Of a stretch of 64,000 nucleotides of DNA, positions 49,972 through 62,500 are shown piece after piece (position 1 is the first letter of the stretch; each line of letters opens with the position of its first letter). The stretch is from assembly GCA_950106755.1 (NCBI GenBank), contig OX467083.1, positions 23,245,029-23,309,028 on the forward strand, read 5' to 3'. Source of the DNA: Climacium dendroides (lineage: Eukaryota > Streptophyta > Bryopsida > Hypnales > Climaciaceae). Made by a program: the position numbers and the translations under genes. The notes beneath the pieces are model-generated. The model was not told the origin of the DNA, did not search any database, and saw only the letters and a list, made by a program, of their open reading frames with translations.

Positions 49972-51874
49972 AGCCATACAAATTACAATTCAAAAGACGT
50001 ATGTATACTTCTGCTTTATACAACCACAAACTGAGAGCGGAAAGGGAGATTTGGAGGCTCATTGTGTAAATTTTCAATTTTGGGTGTTTCACAAGTGAAC
50101 AAGCTATCAAGCTACCTCAACTACCAACCCAATATTAATCTAAAATTATTAGTTGAACAATCCAAAGTTGTATAAGGGTTGCTTTACACTTAGAGGCAGG
50201 CCAATTTTTATTGCAGCCAACTACACAAAATTTCAGCCCCTCTTGGGATGGAGGTTGTCATCAACTACTCATTAGAATAAGATTATAACATGGACCAATT
50301 CTCCCATGTGTAAAGGCCTTGGGACCAAGAAGCTGGTCCAATTCAATGAAATCTAGAAGAGAGAAAAGGGTTGAAATTTTCAGTTAGCTAGCAACCAAAA
50401 CCATCCAACGACTTCGACTCGTTCAGCAGACTAATAAGCTCAACTGAAAGCCCTCTATCAACCCCAAGCCATTCACCAATCCAAGACCATGTCAGCCTTT
50501 GTGGACAGATCAATCAAAAAGTTATTCTCAAAACAGGGATCATAAGTTTTCTTCAACTACAACTTCTGGATGGAATTTTTTTCCCATTTTCAGACTATTT
50601 TTTTTTAAATTTAATTTTTTAAAATTAGACTTTACATCTATGCCTTATTTATAAACATTTCATAAGTACTGTTGTTCTAACAGAATTATTGTAACATATA
50701 ATCCTATCGGGTTTTTTATTTGTTATAGATATATGTATTTTTACATACTTCTTTTAACATAACTGTCATAACATTCAAACTGCTTAAGTTGATTTTCTAC
50801 AGACATTTGTTATTTACATTTCTATAGACATACTTTTTGTTAATACGTTGGTTGTAGTATATAAACTTCTTCAGTTTATATTGCTATTAGAACTCTAATA
50901 TTTACAAACCTCTTTTACATAAAGAAGATTTTCCCATATGGACTCTTTTCTAAACTAAGCTATATCTATCTACCTATCACCTTCAAAATCCAGCCGGTCT
51001 GTGGGGTAATTAATACCTCTATTGATATATATTTCTTGTTAAGCCAGGTACACGGCTTGCTATAGTACTACAAAAATTTTGTGCAAGATCTGCATTAGCA
51101 AAGATTTGACGACATGTTGGGCTTTATGCCATTACTCTCTACAGCTACAACTAGTTAATTGTTATTTACTAGTTTGATAAGCCACTACATGAATGAGCCA
51201 GCCTCAATGAACATACCATTGTGACTACTTAGAACCATGCTTACAACATAGAACTAATTCAAGCTTATCTTGAAGCTTGATGTTGATTTAAAACAAGATT
51301 ACGTTTTACTATCTTGAAGGTTCAAGACAACGGGATTAGATTTTAGTTTGCAAAAATGGTGCTTGGATCACAGAACAACAGCCAACAGGTATTGTGATAA
51401 TCTGTAGTATCCTAATTTCTAACTCTCTGTAATGCATATTGCATGGGTTTGTTTAGGATTGGTTTGAACTCTTTCTTTGGTGAATATGCGATAACAAGTA
51501 GTGGTAACTTGCAGACACATTGTGAATTATACGTCTTACAGCACACTAATAGTTTGTTGTTTGGCATGGGTACAGGTGAGGGTTACCACCTCCAAAGGAT
51601 TTTTTCAAAAATTTTCAAGCTATGATTTTGGTGAAAGAAATTTTTGTGTGTCACCAACAAGCTTTGCATGGACTATCATTCCATGGCATTAATTGATTTT
51701 ATTCTATGTTGTGTGTATTATAAGTTTCAAACTATTTGTTTTATTTGCTCATACAACTCTTTAGGCTTGCAGCTTCTAAATACTATGAGCCTTATCGTCT
51801 ACTAGTAAGGGAACGTTTTAGTGGTATTAATATATCTTGGGATATATGTTTCAACACCATATATAATTTCTCTA
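49972..51874. other. Intergenic stretch, no gene recognised
   Basis: No supported coding or repeat structure. Confidence 0.5.
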
Positions 51875-52458
51875 TAAGGTGGGTACACCTAAAAGCGCCA
51901 CAAATTGGTTTGTAGCTCTTGTGAAGGCTGAATGGTGACTAGTCCATGTAGAAAATCAAAGAGATGTGTTCATGAGGAAGAGATGCACAATCAATTTAGT
52001 CATTGTAGCATCTATGAGAGTACAGTAGGCTTGCAAAGCTTTGCATGTAGGGTGACTTAAAGAGCTCATAGACTACATTAGAAAAGAGCATGGCCATGCC
52101 CAATATGGCCGTCACAGGATGTTAGAAGGAACACAAATGCTCAACCATTGTGCCATTAAAAAAGAAAAAAAATAAAGAAGTTTGGGGAATAAAGAAGTAG
52201 CAGAAGAAACTACCAAAGTGTAACACCATCCTCTCATCAGTGACATTTAACTCATCATCCTCTAAAATGCTTTAGCTGTCACTTAAAGACTCTTAATGAT
52301 ATCCGTAATCTGACATGAACTCTCTCATAAAAACCCTGACAACTTCTAAAACTGCCTATGTAAATGAATGACCATTCTTTGTATATGCCAAAGCCATTTT
52401 AGTGCCTTTTCTAGCTGGCGCTTTTACACACAGGATGATTTTGGGTGTACCCACCTTA
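51875..52458. mobile_element. 584-bp MITE with TAAGGTGGGTACACC ends
   Basis: TAAGGTGGGTACACC at the left end is repeated exactly inverted at the right end (GGTGTACCCACCTTA). A second matching block (AGCGCCA/TGGCGCT) follows inside each end. No transposase is encoded. The flanks show no obvious target duplication. Confidence 0.75.
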
Positions 52459-52937
52459 CCCTATTTTTTTCATTGATGAATCTGGCCCTTGTATTTTGAT
52501 GGACTGATTTTATTGATTCATAGTTATGGGTGACATTTGTGAATATTACTTACTGCATACACTTTGGTTATGATGGGTATTAGTATTTGGACCTCTGAAT
52601 ACGGTTATACACTAATCTGTTTATGCTTAAGCTAAAACTAATTTGATTATGAATTCCAATCTTGAGTTTGATTTTCGATAAGGAAATAGAATCTACTCTG
52701 TAATTGACAGGGAAGTATCAAAAAAAGCTTGCTTTTCTTTTTTTCCCCCCTCGCCTTGCTTTTGTCAAATTCTCAATGTCTGTCCATCAAATTCTAATTT
52801 GGAAAGATTCTTGAGTTTGGAAGTACTTTACAAAAGTTACTAAGTTTTTAGGTTATAAACATTAGCTTGGCCGATTTTGCTTTGCAAAAAGATTCCCACT
52901 CAAGAAATCCGCACTCGAGATATGCGTACGATAATTG

Positions 52938-53682
52938 CTTAACCCTAAAAGCACTAAACTGCATTTTTTGGCAACATTGCAATTTTGGGCAACTCACTAC
53001 AAATGGAATTTTTACTATTTTTTGTTGAAATTTCACAGAACATTTTTCCAAGGAGTAGCTTCAAGGCCTAATAATTTTCATAACTTTTGACTACATGGTT
53101 AAAAAGTTATTGCATGAAATGTCATTTTCATTGCTCGGCAAGTAGCTTGGGCAGCTCAAAAAAACTTTTCTTTAAATCACTTTTACAAAAAATAAGAATT
53201 TGAAATTGGTTCTTTAGATTTATATATAAAAGGGAAGCTTTGAATCATTTCATTTTGATTAATGAGATGAAAGTTATGAGGAGTTTTAGTTTGTAGATAG
53301 TTATGGTTTTCAAAGACCCCATACCTACCCGCAAACTAAAACTCCTCGTAACTTTCATCTCATTAATCAAAATGGAATGATTCAAAGCTATCATAGTATA
53401 TATAACTCTTGGAAAAATATTTTTTATTTTTTATTTTTTTCGAAAGTAATTTTTAAAGAAGTTTTTTGAGTTATCACTCACCAAGCAATGAAAATGACAT
53501 ATCATGCAATAACTTTTAATCATGTGATCAAAAGTTATGAAAATTGTTGGTCCTTGGACCTAATCCTTAGATATATGTTTTGTGAAAATTTCAACAAAAA
53601 TAAATAAATATTCTATTTGTACTGAGCTGCCCAAAATCACTATGTTGCTAAAAAAATATAGTTTTTACCTTTAGGGGTTAAG
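52938..53682. mobile_element. 745-bp foldback element, TTAACCC family copy 4
   Basis: The two halves are inverted copies of each other along almost their full length, meeting at about 53,310. The left end is CTTAACCCTAAAAGC and the right end CCTTTAGGGGTTAAG. Inner pairs include GAGGAGTTTTAGTTTG/CAAACTAAAACTCCTC. A transcript would form a hairpin of about 350 bp. It has no coding capacity. Confidence 0.85.
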
Positions 53683-56250
53683 TGGTTGGAAATGGGTTGG
53701 CTCCCTTAGCATCATCAAGGCCGTTTTTGAATCTTTGCATGAGCTCAAGGAGTATATTAGTTACACTATGATGTTTATCACTATGATCTCATTTTTGCTA
53801 AACATTTCATACTATTTTAAATACTTTTATAATTATTACAATTTTTTAAAATATTATAAATTTCATTTTAATGTATTTAATTATGAAAATATGAAGTTCA
53901 ATTTTGGATACAAATTACCACATTTGAAAAATATCAAATTTAAAGAATAGGATTTCAAATTTCAAACAATAAATGAACACAAACACATCCTAACAACATA
54001 AAAGTGTTTTCTTTCATCCATCAATTTTTTGAAAGATCCTTATGTTAGTACTTTAACATTTTATAGTATAGATTTGTAAGACTCTTCTTTGCAAATATTT
54101 TGTATAATTCAAACGTTTTTAATAGGTTTGACCTCAAAGAATAATTTTTTTCAGTTCAAAAATTGACCCTTGAAAAATGACTTGACTAAAAAAATAAAAT
54201 AAAATATTTCAAAAATCTCTATGATTTGAACTTGAAAAAAAAATCCTTCTGAAAATTACAAATATTCAATCTACAATCAATTTTAGAAGGAATTTTTAAT
54301 TTTTGGCTTCAAATTCCATTGAAAAATATTAGTTTGTGCATTAATTGATTTAAATATATAGATAAGATCTATGGATCAATTTTTACAACTAATGTTCAGG
54401 AGTCGACATTGAATTATTATTCTAAGTTGCATTTTGCAATACAATTTGAGAAATTTGGACTACCTTTAGTCTTTAATTCCAAATGACCCCAATAACCATT
54501 TTTTGGTTGTTGCTCCTCTTTTAGGAGTTGTCCATTCTCAAATTTTGATTTTCTTGAAATAAAAATGATTTTAGCAAATAGATTGTGTTGTGAATCCAAT
54601 GGCCGTAGTGTCATCAAATTTCTATCTAAACTTACATTGTGGAATTTTCTTAAAGTTGAGTGTAGTGTAGTTTCCAACTCATTTTTGGGGCTTCAATTTG
54701 TACATGGACAAAAAATCAGCCAACCAATGCATTTGTTGCCTACTTTACAAAGGACAAATCCAAAAGCTCGAGGAGAAGACAGTTGTGCTAATTCTTGTTT
54801 TTTTGTCACAAACACTACTCTCACTACAATAACCACCATGCATTGCAAGCTCTATCCAAAATTGTAAAATGACCAAAATTTTGTTAAATTTTAGATGAAC
54901 ATTTTGAACGCTCTTGTCTTTCAATGAATACAAAAGATCATCAATTCAAAATATTCTCATTAAAATATACTCCTTCAAAGTACATTGCCTTGTTTTTTCA
55001 TTGACCTAAATAAAACTTCAAACTTAAATATCTACCTAAGTGTTTGGTCATCTAATTTAAGTTTTTTTTCCAGATACTCACTCTCAATATAAACTACAAG
55101 ATTCTATAGTTACATTCTATCAAATCTCAAGAAAAAGAATGAGTAAACAAATTGCTTAAGTTCTTAGCAATTTTGGCCTATTTTGAAAGTACACTTCCCT
55201 TGGGTACATTAGATGAAATTTTGAATGTTCAAAGGGCTGCAAATTCTCACAAGTTCTTAAACTGTGGGAACTTTACTACAACAACAATTTGATGTGGCCA
55301 AGGAATTGCCATGTCAAGTAATAATAATAAATAATTATTTTATATTTTTATATATTTATATAAAAGTTTAATTTTTTAATAATTTTTAATTCTAGCTAGC
55401 AATGGCTACTTTCTAGTATGAAAAACATATTTGAAACAACCTTCCACTATAGCTAAAAAACATCTAATGATTAGGGGGTTAAGGGTTAATATCACAAGTA
55501 TTTTACAATACACTTTCCTTACTATATATTTACTATTTTTTTCTCTATACTAAAATAAACTTTTCACAATCCTTTCATGCTCATTTAGAAATTAAATTAT
55601 ATGATTTATTATTATTATTTAATTTGATATTAAATTTGAATTAAAAAAATATTTAGAGTCTTACACTTGATCAATATTTGTGAATTGATTGAGTGACTAT
55701 TGATATTATAATTTATGAAAGAGTTCTATATATAAAATAAAAATAAAATATTCAAAATAGAATTACAATTTAGAGGTACCTAGAATTAAACCTCATTGTG
55801 TAGTAGATTAATTTATTGACTCTTTTTCTATTTATAAAAGTTTTTTTTAGCAAATGGTCACAAGGGGGTAGTTTCCAAAACATTATTCTTTACAAAAACA
55901 TAGAAGTCTATATGTGGATTCTAAATGTAGAAAGTATAAGCACAATGTTATGATATATTAAGTTTAGTGAATTTCCAATGGTGCACTTTTTAGCACATTT
56001 TGTATTGCAAGGCATACAATTGGGAGGTTTGAGTGTTACTTAGTGACTTCTTTATGTTTACAATTACATAGAGATCAAAGCAAAAGAAATTCTTGGGAAA
56101 ATTTAGAATTAAAGTTAGACATTTAGACCTTTTCATTAGTACATTACAAGAGTATGCACATAAATTCTTTAATTTCTTTTGAATTCAAAAATAGAAAACA
56201 CAATCTATATTTACTATAGCCAATACCAATAGACTTATACTTGCCTTAAG
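53683..56250. other. AT-rich intergenic stretch, no gene recognised
   Basis: Open frames here are Phe/Tyr/Lys/Asn-rich products of AT-rich DNA and carry no domain. Confidence 0.55.
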
Positions 56251-56640
56251 TAAGGTAGTCTCTCTAAAAGCAAGTGGCCTCTTCAAATTGCCCCTATATT
56301 TAGGGCTGAAATGGATAGTAGGTGGTCCTTAAATGAACCTCTCAAGTCACTGAGAGAATCAAGAAAAAAACATTATTTATTGCAAGAGCCAATTGTTGGC
56401 CTTCATTTAATAAAATCACTTTAGAAGTTGCAAGTGGTTGGATTTTGGAAGACCTTGGGTCACAAATAGGTGCCTACAACAATTTTTTTTTATATTCATA
56501 AGTAATTAAAAAATGATTCAAAAAATTTGAAAATATGAAATATGTGTGACATTCCGCATCTAAAAATATTTCTATTCAAGGAAAGCTTTGAAAAAGAGGG
56601 ACTAGCTAGTAAATGGTTGCTTTAAGGCCATACTACCTTA
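56251..56640. mobile_element. Probable 390-bp MITE with TAAGGTAGT ends
   Basis: TAAGGTAGT at the left is matched by ACTACCTTA at the right, with partial continuation (CTAAAAGCAAG versus GTTGCTTTAAGG). The ends resemble the two other TAAGGT elements in this window. No target duplication was seen. Confidence 0.45.
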
Positions 56641-56702
56641 CTCATTCATGTGCCTAAAGGATGTCCACACTTGGTCTTAGCAGGGTTCTTAGGCAGTAGT
56701 AT

Positions 56703-56998
56703 TAAGGTGGGTGGCTCTAATCTGGACCCGCTTCTAAAACCAATTTGGTACATTTTACTTCTAAAATGTATGAACTGTGTACATTTCAGAGGGGGTTCGA
56801 TTTTAGAAACCACTGTTTTTCAGCTTCAAAAATTTGTATCTAATTCCACAAAGGTCCCCAAAATATGAAACGACTTGGATTAGATGCCAATTCCATTTTT
56901 CTTTCTACCAAAATTCACTGAAAATTGTTTCGAGCTGTTTAGCTTTCCCCAAAATGCAATCAGCTCTTAAAGGGTCGGTTTAAGAGCCACCTATCTTA
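56703..56998. mobile_element. 296-bp MITE with TAAGGTGGGTGGCTCTAA ends
   Basis: The left TAAGGTGGGTGGCTCTAA and right TTAAGAGCCACCTATCTTA are inverted copies with a few mismatches, followed by a further matching block (GGACCCG versus GGGTCGG). Non-coding. Confidence 0.65.
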
Positions 56999-57344
56999 TG
57001 TGAAGAATTTATAGCGCATTCGCACCTGCGTTGCTTATTCACCGTAGCAACGTGGCACATGCTGTGGCATTGAGGTAAGAGCAGTACGAAGACTATTAAA
57101 TCATCTGCGAACTCTGGTCCATCACTACTAAAATCACCTGTAATTAAAGCTTCTGAAACTCCTGAAAATGTGGATTTCAGGAAGTGCACACTGGTCTTAG
57201 TTAAAGGGACCTTGGATGGGCGATTAGGAAAGAGTGGTGGCTTTCATCCAAAGAGCACTGCAACTTAAATTGAAGAGACACACAAATATTGGTCTTTGGG
57301 TTGAATACAAGCTTTTTATGTACATATGGGGTGGGAGTAAGTAA
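56999..57344. other. Intergenic stretch, no gene supported
   Basis: A 69-codon minus-strand frame (57,189-56,980) has balanced composition (GVSEALITGDFSSDGPEF) but overlaps the MITE end and has no recognised domain. Confidence 0.4.
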
Positions 57345-57840
57345 AACAAACCATGTGGGATATTTGAATGAGAATTAGGAGGACCTCAACCACTCATAGT
57401 TAAGTCAAAAGCAAAAGCAAGAATTATGTTTGAAGTAGAATTTCAAACCTCATTTAAGCATAGTAGAATAATTTTTTTCAAAAAACCTTGAACTTGTAAA
57501 AGTTGATAAATCAAGTTAACTTCCATCTCCAAAAATTATTTCAAAAGTTAGGCAAAAATTAGAGAGGATGTTTGAAAATGTCCAAGAAAATGTCCCTTTC
57601 AACTCTCCTCAAAAATTTGATCATAACTTTTGATTGGAGACTCAAAATTACAAACGGATTTTTGAAGATGGAAGTTAACTTGATATATTAACTTCTATTA
57701 ATTCAAAGTTTTCTGAAAAAATTAATAATACTATGTCTAAATGAGGTCTAAAATTCTACTTCAAACATAATTCCTAAGTTTTCACAATGAGTGGTAAAGC
57801 TCTCAATTTCAAATTATCCCATAACCTTTGAAGTTTCATG
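57345..57840. repeat. Foldback element of about 495 bp
   Basis: The two halves are imperfect inverted copies across the whole length. Pairs include GAATTATGTTTGAAGTAGAA (57,421) with its inverse near 57,755, TCAAGTTAACTTCCATCT (57,512) with its inverse near 57,670, and CCACTCAT (57,390) with ATGAGTGG (57,787). The turn is near 57,590. It has no coding content, no relation to the TTAACCC family was seen, and it could give a long hairpin RNA. Confidence 0.75.
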
Positions 57841-58416
57841 ATGGTCAATTGATTTCAATATAAAAATGACATCCCCTTCCTACAATCCACGAATGTCCGA
57901 GAAGCAATCCCTCCATTTTTCCATTAATTCTTTTTTGGGAAGATGGTCAAAGGACATTGATATTGAAGTATTCTTCATTTTGCAGAGATGGATGGATGAG
58001 ACTCTGAAGAGGAGAAGGTAACTTCTGTGAAGATTGTTGAATGTTATGGTTTCATATCTGAATGCTGGATAAATTCTTTAGAATCAATTTTCACCGAACC
58101 AATGCAATAAATGCGTCTCCATAAAATACAGGCATGCTGATCTTTGTGCAGAACATTATCTTTTATTAAGCACCAATGTTACCAAACGCCAAGTGGGGAC
58201 ATACCTTAACATCCTGGTGGCTAAACACCAACTTTATTGTTTTGAAAAAAAACTCACTAGTCACAATTCACTCAAAAAAAACATTTTCTACTCACTGAGG
58301 TTTACATCTCACCCACAACAGAAGTAAGTTTATGAAGTTGAACCTGTCTACCACATTGCAATGAAGTTAGAGTAACAATGTCTACATAGGGAGAGGCACA
58401 GATGGCCAACTTACAT
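57841..58416. other. Intergenic stretch, no gene recognised
   Basis: No supported feature. Confidence 0.5.
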
Positions 58417-58595
58417 CTTAACCCCTAAATGCTCAACTGCAATTTTTTTGGCATTATAGCAATTTCGGGCAGCTCACTACAAATGAAAATTTCATTATTT
58501 TTCTTTGAAATTTTCACACATGTACCCAAGGAGTAGCTTAAGGCAGCTCAAAAAATTCTGAAAAATCACTTTAAAAAAATAAAAATTTGAAATTG

Positions 58596-58654
<59 letters not shown>

Positions 58655-59250
58655 TACAAGTTGTGAGCAAATTTAGTTTGTGGGCATTTATGGATTCTCG
58701 ACTCAAATAAACTTTGGAGTCCTTTATTGAATTCAATTTTCAATATTTTTTGAAAAAAATAAAATCCTAGGATATATATTGTATATTACAACATGACAAC
58801 CATTGGGATTCTCAAATAAATTCTTAATAATTTAGTGTTTTGAATGATTGTTTATTTCTTTCTACTTACTATTTTTTCCTACATGTTGTACAATTCCAAA
58901 TGATCTCAAATTTTTTAAGCATGTAGCCAACTTGCCTTTTAGAATGAATTCAAAGAGTAACCACCATTTTGGACATTTTTTCATACCAATGTGACCTTAT
59001 GAAGTGCAGCTGCCCATTTTTTTGCAGGGACAAAAAAAGGATTTTTGTAAATTCTAATTCTAATATCTTGCAATCTACATGGTGGAAATTTTTGAAATTT
59101 TCCCACACCTCCTTAAACAAGTGTACTTCAAGATCCTACGGTTACATGTGTCTAAAAAAAGTTTTTTTCCTAAAATTTGGTACTTGTTCTAAAAATGGCA
59201 GTTTTGGAGTGTTTTTGGTAAAAATGTAGTCCAATGCATTGAGGGGTTAA
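58417..59250. repeat. TTAACCC-family element, copy 5
   Basis: It starts CTTAACCCCTAAATGCTC and ends GCATTGAGGGGTTAA. The first 200 bp match the left arm of the 52.9-kb foldback (GGGCAGCTCACTACAAATG and CCAAGGAGTAGCTT). The centre has been replaced or expanded by an AT microsatellite, and the two arms no longer pair along their length. Confidence 0.6.
58597..58651. repeat. (AT)n microsatellite, about 55 bp
   Basis: Uninterrupted AT repeats within TTAACCC-family copy 5. Confidence 0.95.
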
Positions 59251-59567
59251 AATATAGAGTTGAGAATCATTAGGCAAGGCAGAGGGCACCAAAAAAATGC
59301 AGCTGCTGTGAACTAGTCTAGGCAACTTCATTAGAGCAGTCCATCTTGAAAAAAAGGAGAAGGACAATGTCCCACCCCAATTCACATTGATATCAACCTA
59401 AAGAACCAAATGGTTGGAATGGTGTGTTGAAATCATTTAGGCCTTATCAAAGGTGTGATTGACACGGTGAAGACACCATCTGTAAGAATGAAAATGATTC
59501 AGACTTTGAACCAGATTATTGTATAATGGCAGGTTGGGTGCATGGGTAGGAATCTTGAAGGAACTGA

Positions 59568-62500
59568 TCACCTGATGCAGCCATCCTCCGGGAGTTTGGG
59601 ATTCCTGTTGTTTGCAGGTTCTCTTTCAAAATCATCATTTGTTTCTCGTCTTAAAGAGGCTTCTACATCCATTGTGTTGTTGGCTGATTGGACACTTCCA
59701 GCCTGCCAATGGATGAATTCCAAAAATAATAAGAGCATTTGAGGTCATGGCGATCCCAAAGCTCACAAATGCTGCAAGTAGTATTGCTAGCATAGCTTCC
59801 AGCTCAGTCTGCATACAAAAATAAAGATTGAGAATTAAATAAGTGGAATGTTTTCAGAAACAAACATTCTAGCTTTTTCAGCAATACCAACTAAAATTAA
59901 ATACCAAATTAAAGTTGAACACGTTCAATATGTAACATTTTAGTGTGTTTACACTACATCAGTTTCCAGCAATGATATCAAATCCATGATAGCCTGGGGA
60001 AAAACAACACAGGGACAAACCCAACAAGTAAACAGTAGGCAATCCCAGGATAGAACAATTGGCATTATCAAAGTAGAGTTGTGATGCATCTCATAAGATA
60101 GAAGGAAAGAGATATTGAATTTTAAAATATAACCCACATTAACAAAGAAAATATATCTGAAAAACACAGAAGGGCAAACTGCATGAAGGCGTATAATCAG
60201 ATATAGCACCTATTAACTGCAAACCATCACTCCTCATCCTTAGTATTTCTCTCACGTTGATGCATAGATGCCCACAACAGAAACAAAATGAGCTTCACTA
60301 GTATGATCTTGAGAGTTAATAAACAGCAAGAAACAGAAATGGTATGTATTGCTGTTATTGTGAATACCTTGCCAAGTTGTTCTTTCAATTTAGACCAGAC
60401 AACCTCCTCAAAAAGCAACCCAAGCTTTGAAAATTAAGAATAGCACTGAAAGATGAGCAATAATACAAATCTCTGCTTGTCCTCTGCATATAGAATATAA
60501 ACATAGCAATACCCAAATCAAACAAGACAATAATCTCCAAAAACAAATTTAAGGAACCTCACCCAGGGCTATAGTTGTTACCTTAGAAAGAAAACCTATG
60601 GTGAATGAGAAGGAAATTGAAATAGGGAGTGCCTTGGTACCCAGTTTGTAGACCTACAAGCGAAACCAAGGGTTGCCCAACGAAAACTTACAATTCTGAA
60701 CTCATTGAGAGGTCATGTATATGAAATTATTTAAATTTATTTTTCAAAGATGCTATCACATGCCTTATGTAAAGTCTTCAAAATTTCAAATATTTTGGTA
60801 AAAATTTGAAATTATTGTGAACTTTTGAATAGAAAGTGAAAAATTCATATTGAAAACAAAATATACTTAAAAAAATCTCAAATTTTCTCCATAGGTGTAC
60901 ACTATAATGCAAAACATTGTGGTGCAAATCAATTTATTGTGTCATTCTAAACTAGAAAATCAAAGCTTCATGGCTATAGGCCAAGAGTTTGAATTGTAAT
61001 AAAATATTGAAAACTTCAAAAAACTTCAAATTTTCAAATTCAAATAAAAACTATACTTGATAAGCTTCATTTCATTTGTTGAGCTTGAATTCAAAAACAA
61101 TCATTTTTATGACTAAAATTTTAGATCAAGAGAAAGGAACAAAAGTTGCCAAAAGATTATTCATGGATTTACCATTTTCATATTTTGGAAAGTCAAAAAA
61201 TATCACAAAGAGGGAAGTCCTATACCATTCACTGAAAATAAATTCAAGAATACCCTCTAAAATATTGGATGAAAAAATATTTGTTCCGTCCAAGAGGCCC
61301 CCTTGAAATCATGCAAATCACACAAGCTAGGCATTTCAGGGTTAAAATTGATGGAAGATCAATAGCTATATGCATTCAAGAAGTGTCCATATTTAATACA
61401 ACCACTTAAAAAAACAAGGATAAATATGACTTGTCCACAATGACTGCAAGTACAACAATGACTGCAAAATGACTTGTGGACAAGTCATATTTACCCTTTT
61501 TTTTAAATTTTTTATAAGTGAACAGAAGGTGACATGGAGTGAGTGGGTATGGTGAGTACCAACAATTGCTCAATGAAGCAGAAATGCGCCACAGTGTTAA
61601 TTGTTCCCATAAATAGGACATCCTGCAGTACATAAGTTCTGTAAAAATTACAACAAAATTGTTGCAGTTCAGTAATCCTTTTATAGAAAATACAATAAAA
61701 GGAACCACTGTGACAGGAATGTTGCTAACCACCGAGCCACACACCACAGACTCGATCTCCTTTGATACCAAACCACTTGAATGCACATTCCTTGTGCGCC
61801 AGAGCCATCTCGCCAAGACAGAGGCATTCCATCTTCAAAGTCTCCCCTTAGTCCTCTGTAAGTAAATCCATACAGATTCTGCACACTGCTTCGTCCTCAG
61901 GAATTTCTTCTTTTACATCTTCCTTGGTGTCTCCTTTGCTTGCAAACTGTGTTCGATCAAATTACAACTCCTAACTCGAAGAAAACAACCGAAATGACAT
62001 CTTGCTAACGAAGAAGGTGCGAGAGCTTAAGATGGTAGCCGTAGGTAGAAAAATCGGATAGCGATCCCGTAAAATTAACTTCATAGCTTTAATGTTTAGG
62101 TCACCGAAGCGATTGCCAGGACCTTCTAGAAAAGTAGTCAGTAGCCAATCGTATATTATTCAAAAGCAACCTGTTGAATGATGTGAACATATAAATCTTC
62201 AGAATGTGCTCTTTGGCTTTCATCTACAATAAGTCAATCGCATACTTCAGCATCAGGTTCAAGGATTACGAGCTACATTCTAACAAGAGGAAAAGTCATC
62301 AGCAGTGCGTGAAATTTGCATAAATGAATACCCTCACCTTTTTCAATATCCAATAGTGTTGATATTTCATGATTGACGGATTCATTATCTCCCGAAGGTT
62401 GCAATCTGTGGATCCAAGGGTTTGCGTTCCGAGTCATTCTTGCGAAAACTCTCGATCTTATTCGTGAACACAGGTGTGGAGAATGACCAAATGATATTCA

